Of a stretch of DNA of 11,709 bases, positions 11,683 through 11,709 are shown piece by piece (the first letter of the stretch is position 1; every line of letters begins with the position of its first letter). Under the pieces are notes generated by a model, which was given only the letters and a program-made list of their open reading frames with translations, ran no database searches and was not told the origin of the DNA. The DNA is taken from positions 1 through 11,709 of the forward strand of contig JAOZUJ010000031.1 of NCBI GenBank assembly GCA_029938745.1. Direction: 5' to 3'. The DNA comes from Candidatus Moraniibacteriota bacterium. GTDB taxonomy: Bacteria; Patescibacteriota; Minisyncoccia; Moranbacterales; GCA-2747515. The translations under genes were made by a program, and so were the position numbers.

Positions 11683-11709
11683 CTCGAGCGTAGTGATAAC
11701 GAAGTCGAG
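11683..11709. repeat. CTCGA/TCGAG inverted repeat at the window end
   Basis: CTCGA (11683-11687) and CGT (11689-11691) pair with ACG (11699-11701) and TCGAG (11705-11709), around loop AGTGATA. It is GC-richer than its surroundings and is cut off by the window edge, so its full length is unknown. It resembles short dispersed intergenic repeats rather than a terminator, because no T-run follows within the window. Confidence 0.5.

Noticed and set aside
1..11709. Alternative genetic code (UGA as Gly) known from some CPR lineages
   Set aside because: All recognised genes run full length without in-frame TGA, and TGA serves as a stop at 7596-7598.
1..11709. CRISPR array, prophage, insertion sequence or toxin-antitoxin pair
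   Set aside because: No regularly spaced direct repeats, no transposase or integrase motif, and no toxin or antitoxin family recognised on either strand.

Overview
This AT-rich window looks like a bacterial chromosome segment, most likely from a Candidate Phyla Radiation (Patescibacteria) organism of the Parcubacteria type. That placement is an inference. It rests on the lack of Shine-Dalgarno sequences at most genes, a TilS without the C-terminal part of longer homologues, Lys/Glu-rich tails on L19, S1 and FtsH, tRNAs without encoded CCA, and large unrecognised secreted proteins beside an L,D-transpeptidase. All genes read through with the standard bacterial code. I see no phage, IS element, CRISPR array or plasmid gene.

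Layout. Bases 1-1000 hold a minus-strand block: rplS (L19), its terminator, tRNA-Leu(GAG) and tRNA-Val(UAC). rpsO (S15) is read divergently from rplS, and a perfect 46-bp palindrome lies between their two promoters. The plus strand then carries an NYN-domain nuclease gene, a four-S1-domain protein (rpsA-like) with a long structured leader, a cytidylate-kinase-like gene, tilS, ftsH and a second valine tRNA, tRNA-Val(GAC). Most are separated by clear hairpin terminators. This half is translation, tRNA maturation and membrane protein quality control.

From about 7500 the content turns to the cell envelope. A small exported protein is read on the minus strand. Divergent from it, across two promoters that overlap at the -35, is a possible 33-codon micro-ORF. 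Next comes a minus-strand pair of exported proteins: one with EF-hand/thrombospondin-3-like calcium loops, one Gly-rich. Divergent from that pair is a membrane-anchored L,D-transpeptidase with bacterial Ig-like repeats. The two divergent promoters share an identical 14-bp extended -10 sequence in inverted orientation, so the genes may be expressed together. The window ends inside a CTCGA...TCGAG inverted repeat that looks like a dispersed intergenic element.

The most interesting signals are regulatory or in RNA: the 46-bp palindrome between ribosomal-protein promoters; an rpsA leader with a terminator-like hairpin followed by a possible H-type pseudoknot; a promoter followed at once by a terminator in front of the L,D-transpeptidase; and a tRNA-Val(GAC) with C instead of the near-universal U33.
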